Shown here: in pieces, positions 26,500-36,091 of the stretch
Position numbering within the stretch: the first letter of the stretch is position 1
Layout: every line of letters begins with the position of its first letter
From: Marisediminicola antarctica
GTDB lineage: Bacteria > Actinomycetota > Actinomycetes > Actinomycetales > Microbacteriaceae
DNA length: 64,000 bases
Assembly (NCBI RefSeq): GCF_009930795.1
Contig: NZ_CP017146.1
Location: 2,294,001 to 2,358,000 of the forward strand
Direction of reading: 5' to 3'
The notes under the pieces: generated by a model
Told to the model about the DNA's origin: nothing
Database searches by the model: none
What the model saw: only the letters and a program-made list of their open reading frames with translations
Made by a program: the position numbers and the translations under genes

Positions 26500-28596
26500 T
26501 CAGACGGCCACACACCTCAGCACGAGCGCCTGCGCCGGCAGCAGGAGTGGCATCGCGATGCCCACCGCGCCGAGCACCCGCCCGGAGAGCACGAGGCCGC
26601 CCGACTCGGTCCACGGGGGTGCCTGGTCCTGCATCACGCGCGGGCCGGCACCGAGGTCGAGCACCTCGATCCGGTACCTCGTGTCGGGGTCGAGCCCGGG
26701 GAAGAGCACGGGAGCAGGCACGGCGTCCCTCGGCGCCGTGAGGCAGACGACCGCGAAGATCGCGGCATCCGGCGCGACGACGCCGTGCACGAGAATGGCG
26801 GGATCCGCGGCATCCGCCCGCACCGTCCGCCCGGAATGCAGCAGCGCCCTCGACTGGGTGTAGAGCGTGATCCAGGTGCGAATGGCCTGCAGGTCGGCGG
26901 CATCCGCCTGTCCGAGGTCCCACTCGATGCCGGCGGAGAGGAAGAACGCCGTCGCCAGGCGCAGGCCCATGTCGCTCGTGCGGCCGGTCGTGTGCGCCGT
27001 CGGGGCGCCGAGGTGGCTGCCGAGGTATTCGGGGGGCAGCAGCAGCCCGGTCCAGCGCTGGATCGACTGCCGCTCGAGCGGGTCGTTGGTGTCGCTCACC
27101 CAGATGCGGTCGGTGCGCTCGATCACGCCGAGGTCGACGCGGGCGCCTCCCGACGAGCACGACTCGATCTCGAGCCCGGGGTAGCGCTCGCGCAGGGCGT
27201 CCATGAGCCGGTAGGTGGCACGCGTCTGCCGCAGCGACGACCCACCGAGCAGGTCGCGGTTCTGGTCCCACTTGAGGTACGCGATCGGATACTCGTCGAG
27301 CAGCGCCGTGAGCTGCCCGAGGATGTTCTCGAACGCGTCGGGGTTGCCGAGGTCGAGCGCGAACTGCTGCCGCCACGGCTGGGGAAGCCGGTCGGCGCGG
27401 CCGCGCAGCAGCCACTCGGGGTGCGCGCGGGCAAGGTCGGAGTCGACGCTGACCATCTCCGGCTCCACCCAGAGCCCGAAGTCCATGCCGAGGGCGTGCA
27501 CGCGGTCGATGAGCGGATGCAGTCCGTCCGGCCAGTTGACCGGGTCGACGGTCCAGTCGCCCAGCGCACGCCGATCGTCGGTGCGGCCGGTCATCCAGCC
27601 GTCGTCGAGCACGAACCGCTCGACGCCGACCGCTGCGGCGGTCTCGGCGAGGCAGGTGAGGCGGTCGAGGTCGTGCTCGAAGTAGACCGCCTCCCAGGTG
27701 TTCATGATGACCTTGCGCAGAGGGAGCGGATGCCGCTCGCGAACACGATCGTGGAACCTGGCGCTGATCCCGTCGAGACCCTCGGCCGACCAGGCGGCCA
27801 CTACGGCGGGGGACCGGTGGCTCTGCCCCGGCTCCAGCCGCACCTCGCCCGGGGCGAGCAGCTCGCCACCGGAGAGCAGCGCGTGGCCCGTCGCGTGGGA
27901 GTCGGCGCTCAGCTGCTGGTCGCCGCTGAAGGCGATGTGCACCGCCCAGACCTCGCCGGAGCGGAAGCCGAAGCCCTCGGTTCCCGCGACGAGCACGAAG
28001 GGGCTGTCGTGTCCGGTGCGACCGTGCCGGGACTGCCGGCTCCAGGAGCCGTGGTCGAGGCTGCGGCGCTGCGGCCGGCGCTCGTGCGACCAGCGGCCGG
28101 TAAAGTCGAGCAGCTCGCGCGCGCGGGCCGGCACCGGAAGCGTGACCGCGAGGCGCGAGAGAGTGAAGGCGTCAGGGGCGCGGTTCGTCACGGTGCTGCG
28201 GCACTCGAGCACGCCGTGCGCGTCGATCCCGATCGAGGCCTCCAGCTCGAGCCCGATGGTCTCGTCGGCGAGCCGCACACGAAGAGAGCTGTCGTTCGTC
28301 TGATCGATGCCGGTGAGCAGGAAGGCCGGCGACAGCGGTCCCGCGTCGTTCGCGCCGGCGACGCCGGGCAACCCGCTCCAGCCCTCACTCTCGAGCGGAA
28401 CGAGGCTCAGCCTCAGCTGGCCGTCGATTGAACTCGGCGAGACGGCCGGCGCGATCGAATCGGCCAGCTGCGCGAGCTCGGCATCCGAGAGCGGTCCGAG
28501 GTCACAGCCCCAGTGCAGAAAAAAAGGTGCCCCCGCACCCCGGGCGTCCAGTACGAGACTGGAGCCCGAGGCGCGGAGGTGGATGATGCGATGGAT
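26500..28596 (-). CDS. Alpha-galactosidase, GH36, with an apparent ATC start
   Basis: Hydrolyses alpha-galactosides such as melibiose or raffinose. The 698-aa protein has the GH36 catalytic blocks: FVLDDGWM, AYLKWDQNRDL (nucleophile Asp in KWDxNR), CSSGGARVDLG and WVSDTNDPLERQ (acid/base Asp). The conserved N-terminus (IIHLRASGSSLVLD..., LHWGCDLGPLS) extends upstream of the first standard start (TTG 28371). Between the upstream stop (28602) and that region there is no ATG, GTG or TTG in frame; ATC at 28596 sits 8 nt after GGAG. So either initiation is at ATC or a base is wrong. Last gene of the galactoside operon. Confidence 0.88.
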   Translation of the reverse strand: MHRIIHLRASGSSLVLDARGAGAPFFLHWGCDLGPLSDAELAQLADSIAPAVSPSSIDGQLRLSLVPLESEGWSGLPGVAGANDAGPLSPAFLLTGIDQTNDSSLRVRLADETIGLELEASIGIDAHGVLECRSTVTNRAPDAFTLSRLAVTLPVPARARELLDFTGRWSHERRPQRRSLDHGSWSRQSRHGRTGHDSPFVLVAGTEGFGFRSGEVWAVHIAFSGDQQLSADSHATGHALLSGGELLAPGEVRLEPGQSHRSPAVVAAWSAEGLDGISARFHDRVRERHPLPLRKVIMNTWEAVYFEHDLDRLTCLAETAAAVGVERFVLDDGWMTGRTDDRRALGDWTVDPVNWPDGLHPLIDRVHALGMDFGLWVEPEMVSVDSDLARAHPEWLLRGRADRLPQPWRQQFALDLGNPDAFENILGQLTALLDEYPIAYLKWDQNRDLLGGSSLRQTRATYRLMDALRERYPGLEIESCSSGGARVDLGVIERTDRIWVSDTNDPLERQSIQRWTGLLLPPEYLGSHLGAPTAHTTGRTSDMGLRLATAFFLSAGIEWDLGQADAADLQAIRTWITLYTQSRALLHSGRTVRADAADPAILVHGVVAPDAAIFAVVCLTAPRDAVPAPVLFPGLDPDTRYRIEVLDLGAGPRVMQDQAPPWTESGGLVLSGRVLGAVGIAMPLLLPAQALVLRCVAV

Positions 28597-28601
28597 GTGA
28601 G

Positions 28602-29936
28602 CTACTCCTGTACGGGAATCGACTGCGCCTTGAGTGCCTCGATGGTCTTCTCTTCGCCGGCCGCGAGGGCATCAGCAAGAGTACCGCTGCCGCCGAGAAC
28701 CGTGCCGAAGCCGTCCGACACGTCGGTGTAGGTCTGGGTCATGGTCGGTCCCCACAGGAAGTCGGGGATGACGTTGGCCGAGGCCTCAGCGAAGACGTCG
28801 TAGATCTTCTGTCCGCCGTAGTACTCCGACTCGCCGGTGAACGCGGGAAGAGTCGCGCCCTCCTTCGAGGCCGGGTACAGTCCGCCGAGCTCGTTCGCCA
28901 TGGCGAGCGCGTCGGGGTCGGTGTTCAGCCACAGAGCGAACTGCGCGGCCTCGTACGGGTGGTCAGAGCCCTTGAGTACTGCGGTGGAGGATCCGCCCCA
29001 GTTGCCGGCGTCCTCTCCGCCGGCTTCCCACTGCGGCATGGGAGCTACGCGCCAGTTGCCGGCCTGGTTCGGGGCACCGGTGGAGAGCGTCGAGGCTCCC
29101 CAGACGGCGGAGATCCAGGTCCACTGCTGGCCGGTGTCGAAGGAGTTGTTCCACTCGTCCGAGAACGACGCGAGCGCCGAGACCTCTTCGTTGTCGATCA
29201 GCGCCTGCCAGTAGTCGGCGACCTCGATCGACTCGGGGGAGGTCAGTTCGACGCCCCAGTTGTCGCCGTCGTTCTCGAACCACTGGCCACCGTTCTGCCA
29301 GACCATGCCCGCGAACCAGTTGACGTCGGTCTTCGGGAAGTTGGTGATGAACGAGCCCTCGGCCTTGATGAGCGCCGCGGCGGCCGCGTACTCCTCCCAG
29401 GTGGTGGGGACGGGGATGCCGGCGGCCTCGAAGAGGTCGGCGCGGTAGTACATCGCCATGGGGCCGCTGTCCTGCGGGATGGCGTAGACGGCGTTGTCCT
29501 CGCCGAACGTGACCTGGCTCCAGGTCCAGTCGACGAAGTCGTCGCCGGCAGCGAGGATGTCGCCGCAGGCTGCGATGTTCTCGAGGCCGTCCTGCACACG
29601 GAAGTTCGGCAGGGCGTCGTACTCGATCTGGCCCACGTCAGACGCGTTGCCGGCCTTGATCTCGTTGAAGAAGTTCTGGTAGGTGCCCGAGTTGCCGTTC
29701 GGGCCGGTCTGGAACTCGACCTGGATGTCCTCGTTCTGCTCGTTCCACAGCTCGACAACCTTGTCCATTCCTGGAACCCAGCTGGTGAAGGTCAGTTCGA
29801 CGGGACCGTCGGAGGGAGCGCAGTCGCCGGCGGCTTCGCCGGGTGCTGCGTCGTCAGACGCGGTCGCGCAGCCCGCGAGGGTGAGCGAGGAGACGACGGC
29901 CGCTGCCATAGCGACTGTCTTGAATTTGCGTTGCAT
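28602..29936 (-). CDS. Extracellular sugar-binding lipoprotein of an ABC importer
   Basis: A 444-aa solute-binding protein. Basic N-terminus, hydrophobic segment and lipobox LAGC give a lipid anchor at Cys23 or so, and the mature part (EQNEDIQVEFQTGPNG..., YAIPQDSGPMAMYYRADLFEAAGIPVPTTW... region) is the MalE/family 1 type. With the two permeases upstream it forms a CUT1 importer, probably for galactosides or oligosaccharides given the GH42 and GH36 neighbours. No ATPase gene is in the operon, so a shared MsiK-type ATPase elsewhere is likely. Confidence 0.92.
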   Translation of the reverse strand: MQRKFKTVAMAAAVVSSLTLAGCATASDDAAPGEAAGDCAPSDGPVELTFTSWVPGMDKVVELWNEQNEDIQVEFQTGPNGNSGTYQNFFNEIKAGNASDVGQIEYDALPNFRVQDGLENIAACGDILAAGDDFVDWTWSQVTFGEDNAVYAIPQDSGPMAMYYRADLFEAAGIPVPTTWEEYAAAAALIKAEGSFITNFPKTDVNWFAGMVWQNGGQWFENDGDNWGVELTSPESIEVADYWQALIDNEEVSALASFSDEWNNSFDTGQQWTWISAVWGASTLSTGAPNQAGNWRVAPMPQWEAGGEDAGNWGGSSTAVLKGSDHPYEAAQFALWLNTDPDALAMANELGGLYPASKEGATLPAFTGESEYYGGQKIYDVFAEASANVIPDFLWGPTMTQTYTDVSDGFGTVLGGSGTLADALAAGEEKTIEALKAQSIPVQE

Positions 29937-29999
29937 ATTCTGTCCTTTTCGTGTGCGGTGTGATGGTGCACCGGAGGGAGACCGGCTGGTGGGAATGGA

Positions 30000-30917
30000 C
30001 TACTTGACACTGCCCGCGGCGAGGCCGCCGCTCCAGAACCTCTGCAGACTCAGGAACGCGATGATCAGGGGCAGGATCGACACGAATGCGCCGATGATGA
30101 CGAACGACCTCAGTTCTGGGTTCTGGCCGATCGCACTGTTCCAGGCGTAGAGACCGAGGGTCACCGGAAACAGGCTCTGGTCCCGCAGCATGATGAGCGG
30201 CAGGAAGAAGTTGTTCCAGATCGTGACGAACTGGAACAGGAATATGGTCACGAGGGCCGGCGACATGAGCCGCGCAGCGATCGTGAAGAAGGTGCGGATC
30301 TCGCCCGAACCGTCGAGGCGGGCGGCCTCGAGAAGCTCGTCGGGCACACTCGAGGAGCCGTAGATCCTGGCGAGGTACACCCCGAACGGGCTCACGATGC
30401 TGGGAAGGAAAACCGCCCAGTAGGTGTTGGTGAGCTCGATCTGGCTGAAGATCAGGAAGAGCGGCAGGGCGAGCGCGGTCGCGGGCACGAGCACGCCACT
30501 GAGCACGACGTTGAAGACCGCTTCGCGGCCCCGGAAGTTGTACTTGGCCAAGGCGTAGCCGCACATCGCCGCGAACAGGGTTCCGAGAAGCGCGCCGACG
30601 CCGGCGTAGAGCACACTGTTGCCGATCCACTTGAGGAAGATGCCGTCGTTGTAGGCGAAAAGCCTCCCGATGTTGCCGAAGAAATTCGGGATCGCGTCGG
30701 CGGTGAAGCCCAGGGGTGCAGTGGTGGTGAACTCCCCGACGTCCTTCGTGGAGGAGACGAACAGCCACCAGATGGGGGTGAGGAAGTAGAGGGTGAAGAC
30801 GCCCATGATGAGCATCGCGGCGCCGCGCGACATGGGGTTCTCCCGCTTGGACCCGCCGTTCTGGCGGGGCGGCGCGGCGACCGGGGCCTTCCGCCGGGCG
30901 ATGGAGGAGGTGCTCAT
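30000..30917 (-). CDS. Carbohydrate ABC permease (MalG type)
   Basis: A 305-aa inner-membrane permease with six hydrophobic segments. The EAA loop DELLEAARLDGSGEIRTFF contacts the ATPase. Starts at ATG 30917, overlapping the stop of the first permease by 4 bp. A basic tail of about 25 residues precedes the first membrane segment. Confidence 0.92.
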   Translation of the reverse strand: MSTSSIARRKAPVAAPPRQNGGSKRENPMSRGAAMLIMGVFTLYFLTPIWWLFVSSTKDVGEFTTTAPLGFTADAIPNFFGNIGRLFAYNDGIFLKWIGNSVLYAGVGALLGTLFAAMCGYALAKYNFRGREAVFNVVLSGVLVPATALALPLFLIFSQIELTNTYWAVFLPSIVSPFGVYLARIYGSSSVPDELLEAARLDGSGEIRTFFTIAARLMSPALVTIFLFQFVTIWNNFFLPLIMLRDQSLFPVTLGLYAWNSAIGQNPELRSFVIIGAFVSILPLIIAFLSLQRFWSGGLAAGSVK

Positions 30918-31846
30918 GCGAATGCCTTCTTCTGGGTTGCCTTGAGGAACGCGAACGAGAGCGCGAAGGTCGCAAGCGCCAGCACGACCGACATTGCGGC
31001 TGCGAGGCTGTAGTTCGGAACGGATGCTGTGGTGTACACGGCCAGGTTCGGGGTGAAGGTGCTGTTGATGGCCGTGCTGAAGCTGCGCAGGGTCTGCGGC
31101 TCGGCGAGCAGCTGTAGCGTGCCGATGATCGAGAACACCGCGGTGAGGATGATGGCGGGCGTCACGAGGGGGATCTTGATCTTCCACGCGACCTGCCAGT
31201 TGTTGGCGCCGTCGAGCTTCGCCGCCTCGTAGATCTCGGTGGGAATGGCGAGCAGCGCCGAGTAGATGATCAGCATGTTGTAGCCGACGTAGACCCAGGT
31301 GACGATGTTCGCGATCGACCAGAGGATGAGGTCGGCGGAGAGGAAGCTGACGTTCTGGGTGACCGGCGCAAACGGCGACAGGGTCGGGGAGTAGAGGAAG
31401 CCCCACATGATCGCCGCGATGACGCCGGGCACGGCGTAGGGGGCGAAGAACGCGAGCCGGAAGAACTTCTTGCCCTTGAGCAGGGGCGAGTCGAGCAGCA
31501 GCGCGAACAGGAGCGCGAGCCCCAGCATGATCGGCACCTGCACGATACCGAACAGGAGAACCCGCACGACGGATGCCCAGAACTCGTCGTTCTGGAAGAC
31601 CGCCACGTACTGGGTGAACCCGCCGAACACCTGGGTGGCGGGGCCGAAGGTGCCGTCGCGTTCCACCGTGAGGAATGACTGGTAGATCGCGTAGGCAATC
31701 GGCACGATGTAGAAGAGCGCGAACAGCACGACGAACGGTCCGACGAAGGTGAGGATGGCGCGGCGCTGGCTCAGACCCTTGCGCTTGATTTTGGCAGGCC
31801 CGGGGCTCTCCGTAGGCGGCGAGGTGGCTGTCGACGTCGTTGTCAT
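30914..31846 (-). CDS. Carbohydrate ABC permease (MalF type)
   Basis: A 310-aa permease with six hydrophobic segments and the EAA loop PTEIYEAAKLDGANNWQVAW. It has the short MalF form without the large periplasmic loop. ATG 31846 lies 10 bp after the GH42 stop (31856), with GGAGCC upstream, so it is co-transcribed and probably coupled to the beta-galactosidase. Confidence 0.92.
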   Translation of the reverse strand: MTTTSTATSPPTESPGPAKIKRKGLSQRRAILTFVGPFVVLFALFYIVPIAYAIYQSFLTVERDGTFGPATQVFGGFTQYVAVFQNDEFWASVVRVLLFGIVQVPIMLGLALLFALLLDSPLLKGKKFFRLAFFAPYAVPGVIAAIMWGFLYSPTLSPFAPVTQNVSFLSADLILWSIANIVTWVYVGYNMLIIYSALLAIPTEIYEAAKLDGANNWQVAWKIKIPLVTPAIILTAVFSIIGTLQLLAEPQTLRSFSTAINSTFTPNLAVYTTASVPNYSLAAAMSVVLALATFALSFAFLKATQKKAFA

Positions 31847-31855
31847 GGTGGCTCC

Positions 31856-33946
31856 TTATGCTGCGGGGATCTCAGTGGTGCTGGCGGACTGCAGCGGAGT
31901 GCGGATGACCCGCACCCCACCGGCCGGAACGTCGACGGTGTTCTCGACCTGGCCGCCACGGGTGAGTTCGGTACCCGCCGCGGGATGACTGATGGGCTCG
32001 TCGGTGTGGTTCATGACGAAGAGGTAATCATTCTCGGCGGAGCTCCTGCGGACCACCTCGACGCCAGGGACGCCGGCCAGGCGGGTCGCGCTCACTCCGG
32101 CCTCGCTGCTCGCCCGCACGAGCAGGCGACCGAGCGCCCCGGCCTCGAGCGCCGTTCCGAGGTACCAGGCGACGCCGTCGCCGTGCCTGTTCCTGGTGAT
32201 CGCGGGCACTCCGGCGAGGGTGCCGTCGGCGTAGGAGGCGATGACCTCGGCGCCGCGCGCGTGCATCCACTCGGTCCAGACCGTCGCGGTCGAGCCGTCG
32301 TCGAGGGCGACGGCGTCACCGTGCCCGAGGGGGAAGAACTCTTCGGTGACGACACCGAGCATCTCCTTGAACGCGCCGGGGTAGCCGCCGAGCAGGATCC
32401 GGTCGTTCTCGTCGACGATGCCGCTGAAGAAGGTCACGAGGGCGTGGCCGCCGCCGGCCACGTAGTCCCGGATGCCGCGCGCGGCATCCTCCGTCACGAG
32501 ATACAGGCAGGGGACAACGACGAACCGGTAGGCCGACAGGTCGGCGCCCGGCGCGACGATGTCAACGGTGATTCCGGCGTCCCAGAGCTCGCGGTAGGCG
32601 CGGTGGACCTGGTCGAGGTAGCGCAGGTCGCCGGAGGGGCGCGACTCGAAGTCGACGGCCCACCAGGCGTCCCAGCTGAAGACGATGGCGGCATCCGCCA
32701 CAACCCGGGAACCGGCGACCTCGCTGAGCGCGCCGAGCACGCGGCCGAGTTCGAGCACGTCGCGCCAGATGCCGGTGTCGGTGCCCGCGTGTGGCACCAT
32801 GCCGGAGTGGAACTTCTCGCTTCCCGAGGCGGAGGCGCGCCACTGGAAGAAGCAGATGCCATCGGCGCCGCGCGCGAGGTGGGAGAGCGAGTTGCGCACC
32901 ATCTCTCCGGGGGCCTTGGCGATGTTGCGCGGCTGCCAGTTGACCGATCCGGTCGCCTGCTCCATCAGCACCCACGGGCCGCCGCCGGCGAGCCCGCGGG
33001 TGAGGTCCGCCGCGAAGGCAAGCTCCTGGTGCGGGTCGTCGAGGCGGTGGTCGAGGTAGTGGTCGTTGGCGATGACATCGACGTGGGGCGCCCAGCTCCA
33101 GTAGTCCTGGGTGCGAATGTGGGCGGTGATCATGAAGTTCGTGGTGACCGGAACCGCGCTCAGCTCGCGCAGCACCCCCGCCTCGGCGAGGTAGTAGGAG
33201 AGCAGCTCGTCGGAGCTGAATCGGGAGAAGTCCTGCGCCTGGGTGGGGTTCGCCGCGGAGAGGGTCGCACGCGGCGGCAGCACATCGGCCCACTCCGAGT
33301 AGCGCTGGCTCCAGAACGACGTTCCCCACGCCTCGTTGAGGGCGTCGATCGACCCGTAGCGGCGCTCCAGCCAGCCGCGGAACGACTCGGCCGAGACGTC
33401 GCAGTAGCACAGGGCGTTGTGGCAGCCGAGTTCGTTCGAGACGTGCCAGAGGCGCACTGCGGGGTGGCTGCCGTAGCGCGCCGCCACCTCGGTCACGAGC
33501 GCGAGGGCGTGCTCGCGGAAGACGGGCGAGCTCGGGCACCAGGCCTGGCGTCCACCGGGCCAGCGGCGGGTTCCGTCGGCCGCCATCGGCAGGATTTCCG
33601 GATGCTGTCGCGTGAGCCACGGGGGAGGGGAGCTGGTTCCGGTGCCGAGGTTGATGCCGATGCCGTTCTCGTGCAGCAGCCCGACGATCGCGTCGAGCCC
33701 GGAGAAGTCGAACTCGCCGCTGCGCGGCTCAAGCACCGCCCAGCCGAAGACGTTGATCGCGACGAGCGTGACGCCGGCCTGGCGCATGAGTCGCACGTCG
33801 TCGTTCCAGACCTCGCGGGACCATTGCTCGGGGTTGTAGTCGCAGCCGTACTCAATTCCAACGGAGGCGAACCGGGTGCCGACCGCGGGCGCGATGGCGA
33901 CGGCTGGCGCATGGTCTGTCGTGCTGGACAAAAGGGCCTCGATCAT
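31856..33946 (-). CDS. Beta-galactosidase, GH42
   Basis: A 696-aa enzyme hydrolysing beta-galactosides in the cytoplasm. Seen in order: YGCDYNPEQWSREVWNDDV near the N-terminus, acid/base Glu in WHVSNELGCHNALCYC, nucleophile Glu in VLMEQATGSVNW, and a C-terminal glutamine-amidotransferase-like trimerisation domain (YVAGGGHALVTFFSGIVDE). No signal peptide. ATG 33946 (MIEALLSS) is preferred over upstream frames that run into the operator region. First gene of the five-gene operon under two LacI-type operators. Confidence 0.93.
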   Translation of the reverse strand: MIEALLSSTTDHAPAVAIAPAVGTRFASVGIEYGCDYNPEQWSREVWNDDVRLMRQAGVTLVAINVFGWAVLEPRSGEFDFSGLDAIVGLLHENGIGINLGTGTSSPPPWLTRQHPEILPMAADGTRRWPGGRQAWCPSSPVFREHALALVTEVAARYGSHPAVRLWHVSNELGCHNALCYCDVSAESFRGWLERRYGSIDALNEAWGTSFWSQRYSEWADVLPPRATLSAANPTQAQDFSRFSSDELLSYYLAEAGVLRELSAVPVTTNFMITAHIRTQDYWSWAPHVDVIANDHYLDHRLDDPHQELAFAADLTRGLAGGGPWVLMEQATGSVNWQPRNIAKAPGEMVRNSLSHLARGADGICFFQWRASASGSEKFHSGMVPHAGTDTGIWRDVLELGRVLGALSEVAGSRVVADAAIVFSWDAWWAVDFESRPSGDLRYLDQVHRAYRELWDAGITVDIVAPGADLSAYRFVVVPCLYLVTEDAARGIRDYVAGGGHALVTFFSGIVDENDRILLGGYPGAFKEMLGVVTEEFFPLGHGDAVALDDGSTATVWTEWMHARGAEVIASYADGTLAGVPAITRNRHGDGVAWYLGTALEAGALGRLLVRASSEAGVSATRLAGVPGVEVVRRSSAENDYLFVMNHTDEPISHPAAGTELTRGGQVENTVDVPAGGVRVIRTPLQSASTTEIPAA

Positions 33947-34003
33947 CGTTGGTCTGGCTGTGCGCTGCGGTGCGGATGCGGTGCGGGTGGTCCAGCGTAG
34001 GTC

Positions 34004-34017
34004 TGTGAACGTTCCCA
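34004..34017. promoter_or_regulatory. LacI-family operator 1
   Basis: TGTGAACGTTCCCA, an imperfect palindrome centred on AACGTT. It lies between the GH42 start and the divergent lacI-type gene and matches operator 2 at 13 of 14 positions. Confidence 0.75.
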
Positions 34018-34048
34018 GACTGTGCAAAAAAGAAATTCGCAGCTGGCC

Positions 34049-34062
34049 TGTGAACGATCCCA
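34049..34062. promoter_or_regulatory. LacI-family operator 2
   Basis: TGTGAACGATCCCA, same orientation as operator 1 and exactly 45 bp from it, a little over four helical turns. The spacing would suit looping or cooperative binding by the adjacent regulator. Confidence 0.75.
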
Positions 34063-34153
34063 GAGTAGCCAGTCGTGTTTCGATTTGTCAATCACAGACC
34101 TGACACATTGTGCGCAGACCCCGCGCGGCCGGCAGTAGCGGGAGCACTACAGT

Positions 34154-35182
34154 GTGAGCATGGCCACTGGTGCTGCGCGTCCGCGCCGAGCGACGATCCA
34201 CGATGTCGCCGCGGAGGCCGGGCTTTCGCGCGGCACCGTCTCCCGCGTCATCAACGCCGAACGCTACGTCTCCGACGAGGCGCGCGTCGCCGTCGAGGCC
34301 GCGATCGCCAGGGTCGGCTACGTTCGCAACACCGCCGCCCGCAACCTCAAGACACAGCAGTCGCACGCGATCGGGCTCATCGTGCACGAGCCGCACTCGC
34401 TCTTCCTTGAGGACCCGGTCATCGGTGCGATCCTGCTCGGCACCAACGCGATCCTCTCGGAGGCCGACTACCAGCTCGTCTCCCTCGTCATCGACTCCGA
34501 CCGTGACAGCGACCGCGTCGCCGAGTACCTCAGCGGCGGCTTCGTCGACGGCGTCATCATCATCTCGGCCCGCTCGGGCGACCCCATCGCCCACGCCGTG
34601 GTCAAGCTCGGCATCCCCGCGGCATTCGTCGGCCACCCGCCCGACATCGAGGGCATCCCGTTCATCGGCATCGACAACTTTGCCGGCGCGAAGGCCATCA
34701 CCGAGCGCCTGCTCGCCACCGGGCGCCGGCGGGTCGGCATGATCGCGAGTGCCCTCGACCGCGACTCCGGCCAGGACCGCCTGGCGGGTTTCCGCGCCGC
34801 GCTCGGCGACGCCTTCGACCCGAACCTCGTCGTCGACTACCCGCTCTACTCGCACGGAACAGGGCTAAGCGGAATGCGACAGCTGCTGAGCCGCGCCCCC
34901 GACATCGACGGCGTCTTCGCGGCATCCGACTCGATCGCCGCGGGCGCCCTCGACGGCCTGCGCGAGGCCGGCCGTCGCGTGCCCGACGACGTCGGCATCG
35001 TCGGGTTCGACGACAGCGCCTGGGCGCTCCGCTGCCAGCCCACCCTGTCGACCGTGCGGCAGCCCGCCGACGCCCTCGGGCGCCTGGCGGCCGAGCGAGT
35101 GCTCTCGCAGCTGCGCGGCGAACAGGTGCCGAAATTCGGCACCCTCCTGCCCACCTCGATCGTCTGGCGCGACTCCGCCTGA
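34154..35182 (+). CDS. LacI-family transcriptional regulator of the galactoside operon
   Basis: A 342-aa repressor. The HTH ATIHDVAAEAGLSRGTVSRVIN and hinge helix region (TAARNLKTQQS) are followed by a periplasmic-binding-protein-like effector domain (IGLIVHEPH, GVFAASDSIAAGALDGL, VGIVGFDDSAWA). GTG 34154 has GGGAG upstream; ATG 34160 is an alternative. It is divergent from the GH42 operon with two operators between them, so it probably represses that operon and itself until a galactoside-derived inducer binds. Confidence 0.92.
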   Translation: MSMATGAARPRRATIHDVAAEAGLSRGTVSRVINAERYVSDEARVAVEAAIARVGYVRNTAARNLKTQQSHAIGLIVHEPHSLFLEDPVIGAILLGTNAILSEADYQLVSLVIDSDRDSDRVAEYLSGGFVDGVIIISARSGDPIAHAVVKLGIPAAFVGHPPDIEGIPFIGIDNFAGAKAITERLLATGRRRVGMIASALDRDSGQDRLAGFRAALGDAFDPNLVVDYPLYSHGTGLSGMRQLLSRAPDIDGVFAASDSIAAGALDGLREAGRRVPDDVGIVGFDDSAWALRCQPTLSTVRQPADALGRLAAERVLSQLRGEQVPKFGTLLPTSIVWRDSA

Positions 35183-35188
35183 GCCTGC

Positions 35189-36052
35189 TTAACCGGCGAA
35201 CTCCCGCACCCAGTGCGCGAGAAACTCGGCTCCGGCCTCGTCGTTGTCGAGGTCGCCCTGCGTGATCACCCGATACGGCTTGTCGGGGATGCCGTCGGCG
35301 GGGCGCACGTCGACATGCGCGACGTCGAAGCCGTTGGCGTGCAGGTGGTCCGCCATGCCGTAGTCGCTGCGAGAGTCGCCGACCGTACGCCAGAGCCGCG
35401 GGATCGGCCCGGAGTCGGCCAGAAGCGACAGGGCTCGCTCCGCTCCGAGCGCCTTGCCGAGCGATACCCGCTCGATGTCGGTCGAAATCACGGTCGGCTC
35501 GATCCGGACCGACACCGGATGCGCGCTGGACCGGTCGCCGAGCTCGGCTCCGACCCCGTTGCGCTCGAGCAAATCGAAGGCATCCGCGGCAAACCGGTCC
35601 CTCTGCGGCAGGAACTCACCCGATGTGACATCCGTGCGCTGTTCGAGCGACACCATCGCGTGCTTGCCGTCGTCCCAGAACATCGTGTCGCTGTAGCGGG
35701 CGTCGAACAGGGCGCGCAGGTCGGCGACTATTTCATCGGGCAGCGCGAGGTTCCGGTCGACCTGTACGCCGGCAAAGTTGGTCATCGTGGCACCGAACCA
35801 GACGGCGCCCTTCTCGCATACCCCGAAGACCCGAGCATCCATGGCTAGTCCGGCCGCGAGCATCGGCTTCACGACCTGGTCGCGGATGAAGACGTCGGAG
35901 CGGCCAGTGTTGAATACGACAGGGATGCCCTGGTTGGCGAGTGTAACGAGGTCGTTGGTGATCGTCTCGATTGCGATGGTGCGGGTCACGGGGCTCGCGA
36001 TGGGGCCGTCGACGTCGAGCAGGAGACCGAGGGGAGGGGGAGCGATAGTCAC
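35189..36052 (-). CDS. HAD-superfamily phosphatase
   Basis: A 287-aa HAD hydrolase. Motif I is LLLDVDGPIASP (nucleophile Asp and general acid Asp), motif II lies in VVFNTGRSD, and motif IV is VGDSRSDYGMADHL. The cap insertion resembles Cof-type sugar-phosphate phosphatases. GTG 36052 is chosen because GGGGAT precedes it; the frame extends upstream to 36121 into the divergent gene. Substrate unknown. Confidence 0.82.
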   Translation of the reverse strand: MTIAPPPLGLLLDVDGPIASPVTRTIAIETITNDLVTLANQGIPVVFNTGRSDVFIRDQVVKPMLAAGLAMDARVFGVCEKGAVWFGATMTNFAGVQVDRNLALPDEIVADLRALFDARYSDTMFWDDGKHAMVSLEQRTDVTSGEFLPQRDRFAADAFDLLERNGVGAELGDRSSAHPVSVRIEPTVISTDIERVSLGKALGAERALSLLADSGPIPRLWRTVGDSRSDYGMADHLHANGFDVAHVDVRPADGIPDKPYRVITQGDLDNDEAGAEFLAHWVREFAG

Positions 36053-36091
36053 ATCCCCATTCTTCCAGTGCGCGTGGTCGACAATGTGACC

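Noticed and set aside
31985-34000. 671-codon plus-strand open frame opposite GH42
   Set aside because: Shadow frame; the minus-strand GH42 has both catalytic glutamates.
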